Positions 49,901 through 60,309 of a DNA stretch of 64,000 bases are shown one piece after another. The translations under genes and the position numbers were made by a program. Numbering within the stretch: position 1 is the stretch's first letter; the number at the start of each line of letters is the position of its first letter. Source of the stretch: Bryum argenteum. Its lineage: Eukaryota; Streptophyta; Bryopsida; Bryales; Bryaceae. The notes beneath the pieces are model-generated. The model saw nothing but the letters and a program-made list of their open reading frames with translations. It was not told the origin of the DNA and did not search any database. The DNA is taken from positions 4,303,263 through 4,367,262 of the forward strand of contig CM073330.1 in assembly GCA_037043015.1 (NCBI GenBank). The letters are read 5' to 3'.

Positions 49901-50782
49901 GTTCAGGAGACTAAAGTAGACGAGAGGCTATGGCACATTGCTCGTTTGAGGGAGAATTCTGCCAAGGCTTGTTGGGGTATCATGCGAAAGAGTAAAAAAA
50001 GATGTGACTCACGAATTATTCAGAAGGAGAAGGCGACCGCAGCTCCAACTTACACTGGAGTATGGCAACGCCCTCAAGAGGGGCCAAGAAAAATTGATCA
50101 GTTCTTCTTTTGTGCGGATGATATTGACAGGTGTGTGAAGGGTCATCGTCGCAAGTGGATTGAGCCATTCTCTCTAAGCGAGGACAGACCCCCTATTCCT
50201 TCAATATGGCCTGTAAAGATAGGGACTAACCTTACACGTGATGAAATGGAGGCGTTAGAGAATGCGGGCTTTCGACTACCACAAAAAGAACAGCTTCCCA
50301 CGAACCGCACTTTTAATTATGCTGCCCCACCAGGAGACTTGTCCCATATTCCAGTCCCAGAGAAGCCAGACGTGTTCCCTAGGTCAAGAAGATCGAAGAA
50401 CATGAAACGCATTCCAGCTATGACTTCAAAGCACATGAAGAATATTGAGTCTGCCACCTCAATGCAGGCCAAAATTCTGAGGGTGACCATGATTCCGCAG
50501 CCTGGTTTTGGGTGTATCGTAGACTTGGAGTCGGATTCGGATGCGGTTTATAGACTTTCAATTAGTAAATTCCCGGATTGCTCATGCCCAGTGTTCAAGA
50601 AAACAATTTCTACGTTAGGAAGAAGAGATCCATATCGACCGTGCAAGCACCTATACTTCATCACGGTATTGGTTTGCAAATTTGATCCGGATGCTGACCT
50701 CTTCATCCACGCGGCCACTCTTAGTTTCAATGAGGTGAAGAAGATTCTGGAGGGAGGAATCCTAGACCATGCTACAGATTAG
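46942..50782 (+). CDS. MULE-like transposase with SWIM zinc finger
   Basis: Two exons, 46942-49092 and 49343-50782. The intron is GT-AG (GTGAGT donor, CTTGCAG acceptor, phase 0), giving about 1196 residues, or 1187 from the ATG at 46969. An acidic Ser/Asp stretch lies near residue 150. Cysteine-rich motifs CHNDKC and CKICKEPPVC lie near residues 295-350. An RNase H-like core spans roughly 525-640, with HAWLMFDHVKRVKNW, then GFMADSAQANWNAV (Asp in the position of the second catalytic acid), then CYFHWTQSLEKH. A SWIM finger at about 1130-1155 has CSC and CKHLYF. This order is that of Mutator-like (MULE) transposases, which cut and paste DNA. The frame is intact, unusual in this window, so it may be an active element or a domesticated gene. 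No terminal inverted repeats were identified. The first and third acidic residues are not assigned with certainty. Confidence 0.75.
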
Positions 50783-51600
50783 AATGTATTATATCTCCTC
50801 ATCTACGTATGCTATGTGTTAGTCTTATGATTGGGTGCTCTACACTGTATGTGATATTTTTTCACATCTTATTAAAAATTATTATACTAGTACCTACATG
50901 TACAGCAAACCTTGCCGATTTGTCTAAGTCGGAGTACTATTCACTTAGAATTATTACCGTAGAAATCTCTTGACATTTGAAAATTTGTGATTTACTGTCG
51001 AGTTTTGTAGCTCAAGACTCACAAAATTCAGGGAATTTAAGCTTTATTTCCACGGGTTTGGGTCACCAAATCCACGGTGATAAGTCTGGAATATTCGAAT
51101 ATTCCCGTGAATATTCGAAAATTATTCTCAAAAAAAATTCAAAAATCTATTTTAAGAAATATTTTTACTAAAAATACAAACTCAGCGCTAAAAATTCTAA
51201 ATCTTACCGCTCACCGCTCACCGCTCACCGCTCAACGCTCACACGGTAGCAACGTCCACTAATCGTATGATTCTTTACAAGTATACAATATTTCTTTACT
51301 ATTAGGGTATATTCGTATATTCCTTTACAAGTACTCCATATACCGTATAAATCTTTACATATACGAGTATTGCATATTTAGTTATAAATACTACGTATTT
51401 CTTTATTCGTATTGTACAATAACCGTATAAATATTTACAAATATACAGTATTTCTTTACGATTAATGTATTAATTCTTTACATTAACCGTATAATTCTTT
51501 ACACCATGTGTATATTTCTTTTTGTACATTTCTTTACAATAAGCGTAAATTTTTTCACACCTACTATATATTTAGCGAACATTACTCTAAAGTTCTTAAC
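50783..51600. other. AT-rich noncoding stretch with short repeats
   Basis: This lies downstream of the MULE-like gene. A 7-bp repeat, CGCTCAC, runs five times at about 51208-51243. From 51260 to 51560 an AT-rich degenerate repeat of about 20-25 bp built on TATTTCTTTAC(A/G) recurs ten or more times. No gene was seen. Confidence 0.6.
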
Positions 51601-52852
51601 GATTAGTCTGGATAACCTGAATCACGTTAAAATGGCAGCAATCCGATAACATGGCACAATTTTAGGGTGAGAAATTCAGAAAAATATGTAGAGATATACG
51701 TGAAATGAAGACATTGTGGGGATTATATGGAAAAAAGGCAGCCAATCTGGCAGAATTTGTGAAGCAAAAACCATGAAACTTGGCAAGAATCTGGCCAAAG
51801 TGACCTGCAGTATACACTTCCAAGATTTTATTTCCTAATATAAGTGGTACTAGTTACACCTCCATTGGAATTTGTGAATCCAACAATGTGTATCGCAAAG
51901 ACAAGGTGATTTCCACCACATTCTTGAGAATCACTTCATCACCATCGTCTCGGTCCTCAAACATGATTACACGACACATGAACTTTCAAGTTTTATTTCG
52001 TAATATAAGTGCCACAACATCTACCGATCTTCCCTCCACGAAATATATCTAGTACTCCTAGATACAAGGACGTTCTCTCATAAAACAACTATGAATGATC
52101 ACGGATGTTGAAGTGCATTGCTTGCAAAAGATCGTCCGCCCTTGCGAAGAGTGCACTTGGACAAATGGATACAGCACAGGTATCGAAAGTAGGAACCTCC
52201 TTGTGACTAATCTCGCCTAAACCATTCTCGCCTATTGAGTGATATGTGGAGGGGATCTAATGGACGCTTTTCGCTAGAGCAAGAGCAAAGTGAGAGGATC
52301 TGAAGACAAATACTACGCAACCTCCTAGGCTCGCAATGAATCTTTATTATCCGAGACTCGTACGTGAGCCTTTTGTTTACACAACCCATGTTTCAGACTG
52401 CTGGAAAAAACGCAAGAGTGATACAACAGATGAATCCCCTTTATCCCCATAGTTTCATTGGAGGATTCCCCCACATCTGTGTATCGCTTCATCGTTTCCA
52501 GCTCCGTTACTCTGTACTCCTCGACGAACTTCGCCCCGTTGCGCTTCTTCCTGAAAGTGTTGGGGCAGAAATTCGATGCGTGGAATGCGAAAATAATGTC
52601 CAAATCCCCAAAAAATTGGTTTCAAGATACCTCCGCTTTCTCTTCAACATGTCGAGCCTTCTCCACCATGGCCAGATTTATGATGCAATTCGCCTGCTGT
52701 GAGAACTATGATGAGGATTGTGACGGCTTCAGTTGCATCTGTCTTTAGTACCATATTGATTGCTTGCGTCCACTTCCACTTTCAAGACGTCCTATTTTTA
52801 TTTCCCCTTCATTTCATACAATCTCCTCTCCACACATGGCATGCGGAGAGGA

Positions 52853-53031
52853 ATGAAACGAAGGGGAAATAAAAGTAGAGAGTCGAGGCCATGGTACAGA
52901 CGAAATATGTTCTGGAGTTATCTCTTGGGATGTATAGAATTCATTCATTCATGCACCGAAAGAGATGACTCAAGAGCATTGTGTTTGTTCCATGGCCTCG
53001 GCTCTCTACTTATATTCCCCCCTCGCTCCAT
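52853..53031. repeat. Foldback element, copy 3
   Basis: This is the best-preserved copy. The arms pair over about 58 bp from ATGAAACGAAGGGG to CTCGCTCCAT, plus the inner GAGTTATCTCTT / AAGAGATGACTC stem. The alternative upstream arm is at 52795-52835. Confidence 0.7.
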
Positions 53032-53404
53032 ACCGCTGCGCTTTCATGTTGGGCAATTTCTGATCCCACAGCCCACGTTTCCGCTCGGTGGACCGACAGA
53101 TACCAAGAGAGATACCACAGATGAACTTGTCTGGTGGAAGCCCTTTTTCTTTTTCTCCTTCGTTTCATTTGTGGGCTCCTGCACATCTGCGTATCGCATC
53201 ATCGATCCCGACCTCGTCGTTCCGTACTCCTCGACGAACTTCGCCAATTGCTATCCTTGCCGCAAGTGTCGGGGGCGGCTTCAGTTGCATCTGTCTTTAG
53301 TACCATATTGATTGCTTCCGTCCACTTCCACTTTCAAGAAGTCCTGTTTTTATTTCCCCTTCGATTCATACAATCTGCTCTCCACACATGACATGCGGAG
53401 AGGA

Positions 53405-53582
53405 ATGAAACGAAGGGGAAATAAAAGTAGAGAGTCGGGGCCATGGTACAAACGAAATATGTTCTGGAGTTATCTCTTGAGATGTATATAACTGAGTGAT
53501 TTATGCACCGAAAGAGATGACTCAAGAGCATTGTGTTTGTTCCATGGCCTCGGCTCTCTACTTATATTCCCCCCTCGCTCCA
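53405..53582. repeat. Foldback element, copy 4
   Basis: This lies 550 bp after copy 3 in what looks like a local tandem duplication of the whole module. The arms are as in copy 3 and the alternative upstream arm is at 53346-53390. Confidence 0.7.
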
Positions 53583-54779
53583 TACCGCTGCGCTTTCATG
53601 TTGAGCAATTTCTGTCCTTCATCCGGTGAGCTACTAATACTCTTCAACCTTTTCGCATTTTCGCTCGTTCTCCATCATGCGTCATTTTTATTTCCCCTTC
53701 ATTTCATTGGTGAGTTCCCCCACATCAACATCCAGAGTGCTACTGAACGAGCTCCATAGTCTCCCTTTTTTTTCCTGAGTTTCCTTGAATGACTTTGCGC
53801 TCTCCAACCAAGTAGTCTTGTTTTTTTCCCTGAGTTTCATTCCTCTCAAGGCATCAATCGGGTAGTGAAGAGCAAGCGAAAAACATCCACGCTCCGACAA
53901 GTATATAGGTGTGCTTGTTCTCGTTCTCCAGCCTGCGTCATTTTTATTTCCCCTTCGTTTCATAGGTTATCCGTCAGTCTGCATCAATGTTGGACGAGTT
54001 CCATATCTCCACGACGTATCAAGCGTTCTCCCTATACCATCGTTCAAAACCTCCACCTTAACATCCTGCCGAGCCTTAGTCGGATTCGTATCTCCTGTGC
54101 AATTTTGATATTCCTTCAAACATCCTCAAACATCTTTCTTCATGAAGTTGAAGTGAGACTCACAGTACTGCTAGTTTACGGTCATTCCGGACCCCGGATC
54201 TGAACGACGGATTTGAACGTGAATCATGAAAATTCAGCAAAAACAATGGTACCGATGCACCAACAATCTGTCGTCAAACATGACTTTTTTTTTTCCCTTA
54301 GTTTCATTCAAGTCGTAAAACTTCTCTACATCAATCGCCAGGGTCCAACAAACTACATCGGTGGATAATAATGGCTTCGAGTGGACTCCCGTCAATGTTG
54401 CTTCCCTTGGGGTGCTTCAGCTTAGTGGTGCACCGCACAACTGTCGATGTATCGAATCCCCTCTCCAGAAGATCTGAGGGAGATAGCGAACGTTGTTACC
54501 GCCACCGGTTCGTTCCTTTGCCATCCTGGATCCATCCGAAAGCCAATCCCACATGAAACTACTCTGGCATCGAATTGAACAAACGAGACTCAAATGTACG
54601 GGGGACCAATGCTTCGTAAATTCCAAAGTAATCCACCACCAGGTCCAAAGACATCCCTCGCATTGACTCCATCTCCCCTGCCTCTGAAATCCACAGATCC
54701 TATTTTGAGCCTGTGTTGATCACATATTTGTTTTCGTGGATGAGAGAATATGCATCTCCTCTGTACTTCAAAATCTTGT

Positions 54780-55015
54780 GCTGGACGGACTGCTAGTTTA
54801 GGGTCGTCCCGGACCGTGGCACCTCAAACTTGTGGACGACCATCGAGAACCATCTAAGTCAGCAGGGATGAATCTCCGGGGCACGCTAGTTTAGGGTCGT
54901 CTCGGACCATAGCACTCTGGCTTCCGAACAACCGTCGATAATCACGCAAGTCCATCAGAACGGATGAGTCTACCAAGGCGTGCTAGTTTAGGGTCGTCCC
55001 GGACCGAGCAGTACC
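54780..55015. repeat. Second array of the AGTTTAGGGTCGTCC motif
   Basis: Three units start near 54790, 54885 and 54980, with GCTAGTTTAGGGTCGTC(C/T)C each time. Isolated copies occur near 54172, 55710 and 56972. Confidence 0.6.
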
Positions 55016-55248
55016 ATGTTCCTCATAAAGTATTATTCACAAGCATGCAACTGAATAAGCGAACGGCCGCTCTAAAAAATCAAAACAAGACTCGGAGTAG
55101 TGGGGCACAGAAGCGAGGTAAAGGGCAGACTAAAGACCAATATGTGAAAAACTCTACCCCTTATGTGAGGGAGGAGAGACCCCATTTATTAAAAAATATC
55201 AAGTCCAACTTCACTGAAGTGATTGGGACCACGCAAACAAACCTATGA
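54964..55248 (+). CDS. Small open frame conserved in repeat C
   Basis: This is a 94-residue open frame whose C-terminal part (REERPHLLKNIKSNFTEV) resembles the frame at 12397-12618 in the other C copy (RDGRPNLLEIIKSNF). The sequence is lysine-rich without a recognised domain. Similarity is stronger in the last 35 residues than in the first 50. It could be an exon of a lost transposon gene or chance openness in a shared repeat. I give no function. Confidence 0.2.
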   Translation: MSLPRRASLGSSRTEQYHVPHKVLFTSMQLNKRTAALKNQNKTRSSGAQKRGKGQTKDQYVKNSTPYVREERPHLLKNIKSNFTEVIGTTQTNL

Positions 55249-56593
55249 ACTATAGACTAGAAGTAAACTGCTTCAGGGAATGAAACAAAGTCCGAGCATT
55301 CACTTTCTGTAACTGAGTATTGTCGCCGTCAGAATCCTCAACTACAGGAACACGTACACGCTCGCTTGAATTCTTGTGGGTGCCGGGCCATGAGATCCGT
55401 GCAGAAGCATGAAGAAGCACCTTGAGAAGCACCTTGAGAACCACCTTTTGAAATATCTCCTCAAATTAATATGATCTCCAAATCGTCCAGGACTTCGGTA
55501 TAGTCTTCATCTCCTTTGCAATTCCTGCAACATCACAACTTCACAACAAGTGCCCACAAATGGTGGTTTGTTTAAAACGGAAGGTTGCTGGCAATTGAGA
55601 TACACCTCGTCGGCCCATATTTACAAACGGTAGTTCGTAAATGTTTACGGCCTTCGAATTCCTGTACGAATCAGGAAACAGATACGATGTGGGGCAGTGC
55701 AAGTATTCTAGTTTAGGGTCGTTCCGGACCAAACATGCATTCATCGGCTCATCCATCCAGTAATTTCCTCCTAAGTCTGCAGTCGCTCACGAACAAGCTT
55801 TCGTAACAATGTAATATGAAGCTGATGGACGGCAGACATCCTAACGGTCAGCAGGAAGTGCATTTTAGAGCACTCACGAGTATTGTGGATATCAGTACTT
55901 GAAAATGTCATTGAAAATGGGGTGCCCGAAAATACTCTTCGTGCTCAACGTCACGATGATTGCAGACGATCAATTTCATATCACATCGTTATGAAAGCTG
56001 ATTCGTGAGCGACTGAAGACTTTGAAACCCAGTTCAAATTCTGTCATGATTCCTCGACTTTGTTATGTTTACTCGTACCATATTCTCCCAGCAACTCAAG
56101 GTACAAAACGATGAGGGCCATATTTGGAAAAAGTTCCAATCAATCCTTAACTGACGCCATGATTATACTTCGTAGTAGCATTACTTCAAAGTAGCCCGAG
56201 TTGTCAGGAGAATATGATACGAGCAAGCAAAACTAAGAGGAGAAATAATACTTCTTTCACTCCCTTGCCACAACTCTATCTCAATACCCACAAGTCTCCG
56301 GGCTCTACATCATATGCTCTAAATCAGATACTCAGTCTCCACTGCCCTTCATACGTAATGGGTTGACAATCAAGCTTACAATTTGGCCTTTTGTATCCAT
56401 GTAATGTCGACTTCATCCAAGGCAATCAACTTAACGCGAAACATGAAAAGCATCTTCCAGCATTTGCTGGATCTGAGGCGAGAGAAGGCTTGGTAGTAGA
56501 GAATAGACTTGGGTGTCTGCTTCTTGCAGCTCTTGCTCAGTACTTAAACCCAACGAATTGTAAGCTTCTCTATCGGAATTCTCCAAGTGTCGA

Positions 56594-56660
56594 GCACTTG
56601 GATTACAATATCAGTAGAATTGAACACTGTTCAGTGCTACTGATTCTGTAATCCAAGTGC
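56594..56660. ncRNA. Conserved hairpin, second copy
   Basis: A 67-nt hairpin has arms GCACTTGGATTACA and TGTAATCCAAGTGC, then ATCAGTAG and CTACTGAT, and a loop able to form CACTG/CAGTG. Both strands of the inner stem changed together relative to 11949-12017 (CAGTAG/CTACTG against CGTAG/CTACG). Confidence 0.45.
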
Positions 56661-57064
56661 CAGTCAACGAGAGAATAGCGAGAGAGAAACCTGTAATTCA
56701 TTTGATGTAAGTACGGGGTAAGAACGGAAAGTAGCAGAACCTCGAGTCTATTCTCTACCACCAAACTAGCAAATGCCGGAAAATGCTCTTCAAGTTTAGC
56801 GTCACGATCATTGCATTGGATGAACTCGACATCAAATGGTTAGAAAAGGCGAGATTGTGAGCGACAGGAGACTGTCAAGCATTTACTTATAAGGGGCAAA
56901 GGAGATCGAATACCAAAGGGAGGCATGAAGTAGAGACCCGAAGGTCGCACATTTTGAGAAAGAGGGGCAGATCTGCTAGTTTAGGGTCATTCCGGACCAT
57001 GTCTCAACGCTTCGAACAACCATGGAGAGTAATAAGGACTAGTACTCCTATTTGATTCACTACT

Positions 57065-57082
57065 TACGAACGGCCGTTCGTA
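57065..57082. repeat. 18-bp perfect palindrome of the dispersed family
   Basis: The half-site is TACGAACGG. It matches the centre of the 24-bp palindrome in the coding exon at 59554-59577, 2.5 kb away. Confidence 0.8.
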
Positions 57083-57515
57083 TAATCAAGAAAACAACAT
57101 TTTAATAATCAGCGTGCTTCATGAAGATAGCCAACTGCGGCCACGTAATTACATCTGTATGGTAAATGTCAACCGTCATGGACATGCTTATTGCATTACA
57201 CACTAAGAAATAACTGTCTAATATAATCAACATCTAAGTCAATGTGACTTCCTTTCTAAGAATGTAAAGTGAAGGGGGGAAGCCCAAAATAATTTGTAAG
57301 CGGGAGATGTATCGAACAATACATTTGATGTCAATTAACATACTACGTTCTCCCAAGTTTTATTTTTCTATATTCATTTGTTTTCAACTGTTTGGCATTC
57401 ACTTGGGAATATATACCATTATGCTACTTTCTTATGTTAGGCATTTCATATAGGTTGACATTGTTTTTTTTAAAAATCTTTACATGTAACTCATGGACGT
57501 GGGCTTCGTTCATAA

Positions 57516-60121
57516 TTATTCCGGGCAGGAACCGGAGTCCGCATCGTCCTCATACGCACGCGGAGTACCAGAGGAGTCGCTAACGGAAACCACCATCGGA
57601 TACTCCGGACATTTGATGGGCTCCATGTCCTTGCGTTTTACACCATGACAACTGCCGTAATGCATTTGTCCGACAGTCCAAAGGTCATGTATTTTTTGCG
57701 TGGCATTGCTGTGGAGATAGGGAACCTGAATATACAACATGTGCAACTCGAAGTATGAGCCCAGGTCGGAAAAACGTGTTCATGGTTTCATTAATTCCTG
57801 TGATAAATCTGTACAATGCTTAACAAGAATGGTTGCTCCACTCCCTCGGGTAATCTGAATGGTATGGACAGTTTTGGATTTGCTGAGGGAGAGGGACAAC
57901 CCTGCTATGGGGAAAAATGAAACAAAATCTGTGATAGGGGAAAATGTGTCACCCTATCGAATGGCTAAAAACCCAGGCCGACTAACTATTAACAACTGGG
58001 ACTACCCAAATGGGTTTCCAGCCCCAATATAATATCTATGTATTGCCACCAGCAGCAGAGTCTTCCCCCGCAGTATCCACATGGGCGGGGACAAATATCC
58101 TGGATTGTACCTGTTTAGAAGAAACAGGTAACATCAACAACCTTACCATACATGGGAACATCTATGTCTTGGTTATTCATGTAAGGTACTGAGAGTTCGT
58201 TCGACATACACGGAAAATCTTAGTTCTGAGGACTTACCATTGGGACTGTAGAATCCGGCTCCGTGACGGTGGGCGGATCGGAGAGCGCAACGATGGAAGG
58301 AGAAGCAGCGTTGGAGACCCCGGATTGTATCTCGGACCGGAAGCTAGGTATGGATTCCTGGTGAGGGACTGCGAACGTAATCTTCCCCGTTTCAAGGTCC
58401 TTGTACACCATCTGGAGGACCTCCTCCCTTATCTTCTTCTCCAGCCTCTCAGTCACCTCTTGTAGCTCGGCTTTTCGCTTCCGTGACTCGGCCTCGATCT
58501 TCTCAGTCTTCACATCCTGCAGCTCTTGACCTGTCTGCTGGGATGAGGCAGCTCCTGAAGCATTGTCATTCTCCTCCGCCGGATCGGGCTTCATGGCTTC
58601 TCCCTGGACTCGAACATGGCTGATTCCTGCTCGATTAATGGCAAAGTTCCCCTTGGGAGGAAGCACGCACTGGAAGCGTTGGAACAGCCTTCCCCTGACT
58701 CGCTCATCCTCCTCATCATCAGAAGAGTCACTGTTGAGGATTATGCGGTCCGGGGCTGGCCTCGAGTACTTCTTCACAAAGGCCTCGTTCTCCAGTTCGA
58801 TCTCTTTGGCCCTTTCCTCCCTCCGTCTCTGCGCAACCTCTTCTTTGGCCCGCCACGCCAGTTCTGCTTCCTTGGCAATCCGCCTCGCCATGGCTTCCTC
58901 GTCCTCAACGACCATTCCTTCGCCGTCAACCGCCGCGGGGGCCACAATAGGGGTTGGCTCCAAGAATGGTGCAGCTTGCTGAAGTGACGTTGACGCACTT
59001 CCCTCTGCGACGGCTTTCCCCTTCGACTTCATCTGTGCCTCGGCCTTCTCCATCTTCTCATCTGCAATGGCCAACTCTGTCGCAGCCTTCGCCTCAGCAG
59101 CCTTCGCCTCAGCAGCCTTCGCCTCAGCCTCAGCCCTCTCGACCGAGGCCTTCGTCTCTGCCTCGGCCTTCGTCTCTGCCTCGGCCTTCGCCTCTACCTC
59201 GGCCTTCGCCTCTGCCTCGGCCTCGGCCTTCGCCTCTGCCTCGGCCTTCGCCTCTGCCTTCGCCTCTGCCTCGGCCTTCGCCTCTGCCAACTCTCTCTTG
59301 GCCTTTGCCTCAGCCTCGGCTTCCTCTCTCTTGGCCTTCGCCTCAGCCTCGGCCAACTCCTTCTTGGCCTCCGCCTCAGCCTCGGCCCTCTTGAGCGAGG
59401 CGTTTGCATGTGCCTCTGCCGAGGCCTTCTTCTGTGCCTCGGCCAACTGTGCCCTCTCCCTGGAAGCCTTCGCCTCTGCTTCCACGCTCTCCCTCGTGGC
59501 CTTCTCATCCTCGGCCCTTGCGAGGTCCGCCGCTGTAGCGTCCTCGCTCTCTGCACTTACGAACGGCCGTTCGTAAGTACAAGGTATCACAGCCCATTCG
59601 GGATCCACGTCCCCCAAGTTGATCGCGCTCGGCTCGGGACTTTGCATTATCTGTGCAAGTCCGCTTGCTAGGTCATCCGCAGAATCCTCGGCGATCCTAA
59701 CTATTCGATACTGAGGATGCGCTTGGACGTCCTCTACCTCCACTTCAGTATCGACTTAGGCCATCGGGAAATTGCTGCTTGTGTCCTCCTCTTGAGGACC
59801 TTCATTTGCGGCCACTTCCTCGGCCGATCTCTCATGCTGCTCTTCCACCATTGGATCAGGACCCCTGCTGGACACCGAATCATCCACCTTCGTTCCCGGA
59901 GACCTTTCGGATTCTCCCGAATCACCGGATCGCGAATCTACATCGTCCTTGTCTCGGGATCCTGACTTCAAGGAGAGTACTTCATCATCCGCTGTAGGAC
60001 TGTTCGGATCAGCAACGCCTTGCGATGTCTCTACGTCTGGCAGGACTTCGTCATTCTCGTCCGGGCGTTGAGAACTCTGCGTAGATATCCCAGCTCCAAC
60101 ACTTGATTGCAAGGTTGTCAT
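57516..60121 (-). pseudogene. Coiled-coil Ala/Glu/Lys-rich protein gene, one in-frame stop
   Basis: Exon 1 runs from ATG at 60121 to 58238 and exon 2 from 57725 to 57516. The intron is GT-AG (ATG/GTAAGT, ATTCAG), phase 0. The start region (MTTLQSSVGAG) leads into an acidic disordered part. A TAA at 59758-59756 then interrupts the frame. The same frame stays open on both sides for hundreds of codons, so this looks like one gene of about 700 codons with a single nonsense codon or sequence error. After the stop come DVQAHPQYRIVRIAEDSADD and a roughly 150-residue helix of EAEAKA-type repeats coded by an 18-bp minisatellite (59060-59400). A second helix (RRREERAKEIELENEAFVKK) and an Asp/Ser acidic patch follow. 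No enzymatic domain was recognised. It could be a structural or chromatin-associated protein, or a transposon accessory protein. Confidence 0.5.
59554..59577. repeat. 24-bp perfect palindrome inside a coding exon
   Basis: The half-site is ACTTACGAACGG. In the minus-strand gene it encodes CTYERPFVS, in frame. It belongs to the dispersed RRCGGYCGYY family. Confidence 0.85.
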
Positions 60122-60123
60122 AC

Positions 60124-60170
60124 CGGGCGGGCACCCCGCCCGCCCGTCCGTCCGCCTTGTCCGTCCGATA
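60124..60170. repeat. Short GC-rich repeats just upstream of the coiled-coil gene
   Basis: CCCGCCCGCCCGTCCGTCCG-type tetranucleotide repeats directly precede the ATG at 60121 and would lie in its 5' UTR or promoter. Confidence 0.5.
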
Positions 60171-60309
60171 GAGCTCTCGCTCGCCCGATACGGTCAAACC
60201 TCTGTTGACTTTAATTTAGGTAAAAAAACGAGGACGTGGCAAGGGTTTGGGTAAAAACCAAGCCACTTGGCCGCCACGTATGCGCCACGTATGCGCCACG
60301 TAGGCTGAG

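Larger units (their letters stand above)
51600..55440. repeat. Repeat family C, copy 2 (noncoding, foldback-rich)
   Basis: This is the second, diverged copy of the 8420-12860 repeat, starting with a TTAAAATGGC-type motif at 51626-51658. It has two foldback elements, several copies of the CTCGACGAACTTCGC module and four TTTAGGGTCGT motif copies. Related sequence, including the conserved hairpin at 56594-56660, continues to about 57100 in a different order from copy 1. Confidence 0.75.
55445..57515. other. Noncoding stretch with repeat C remnants
   Basis: No convincing gene was seen. It contains single copies of the AGTTTAGGGTCGTTCC motif (55710, 56972), the hairpin at 56594-56660, and an 18-bp perfect palindrome with half-site TACGAACGG at 57065-57082. 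Confidence 0.5.

Noticed and set aside
58954..59576. Plus-strand Ser/Ala/Phe and Pro/Ser-rich frames opposite the coiled-coil gene
   Set aside because: These are shadows of the 18-bp repeat. The minus frame has splice sites, normal flanking protein sequence and a start codon.
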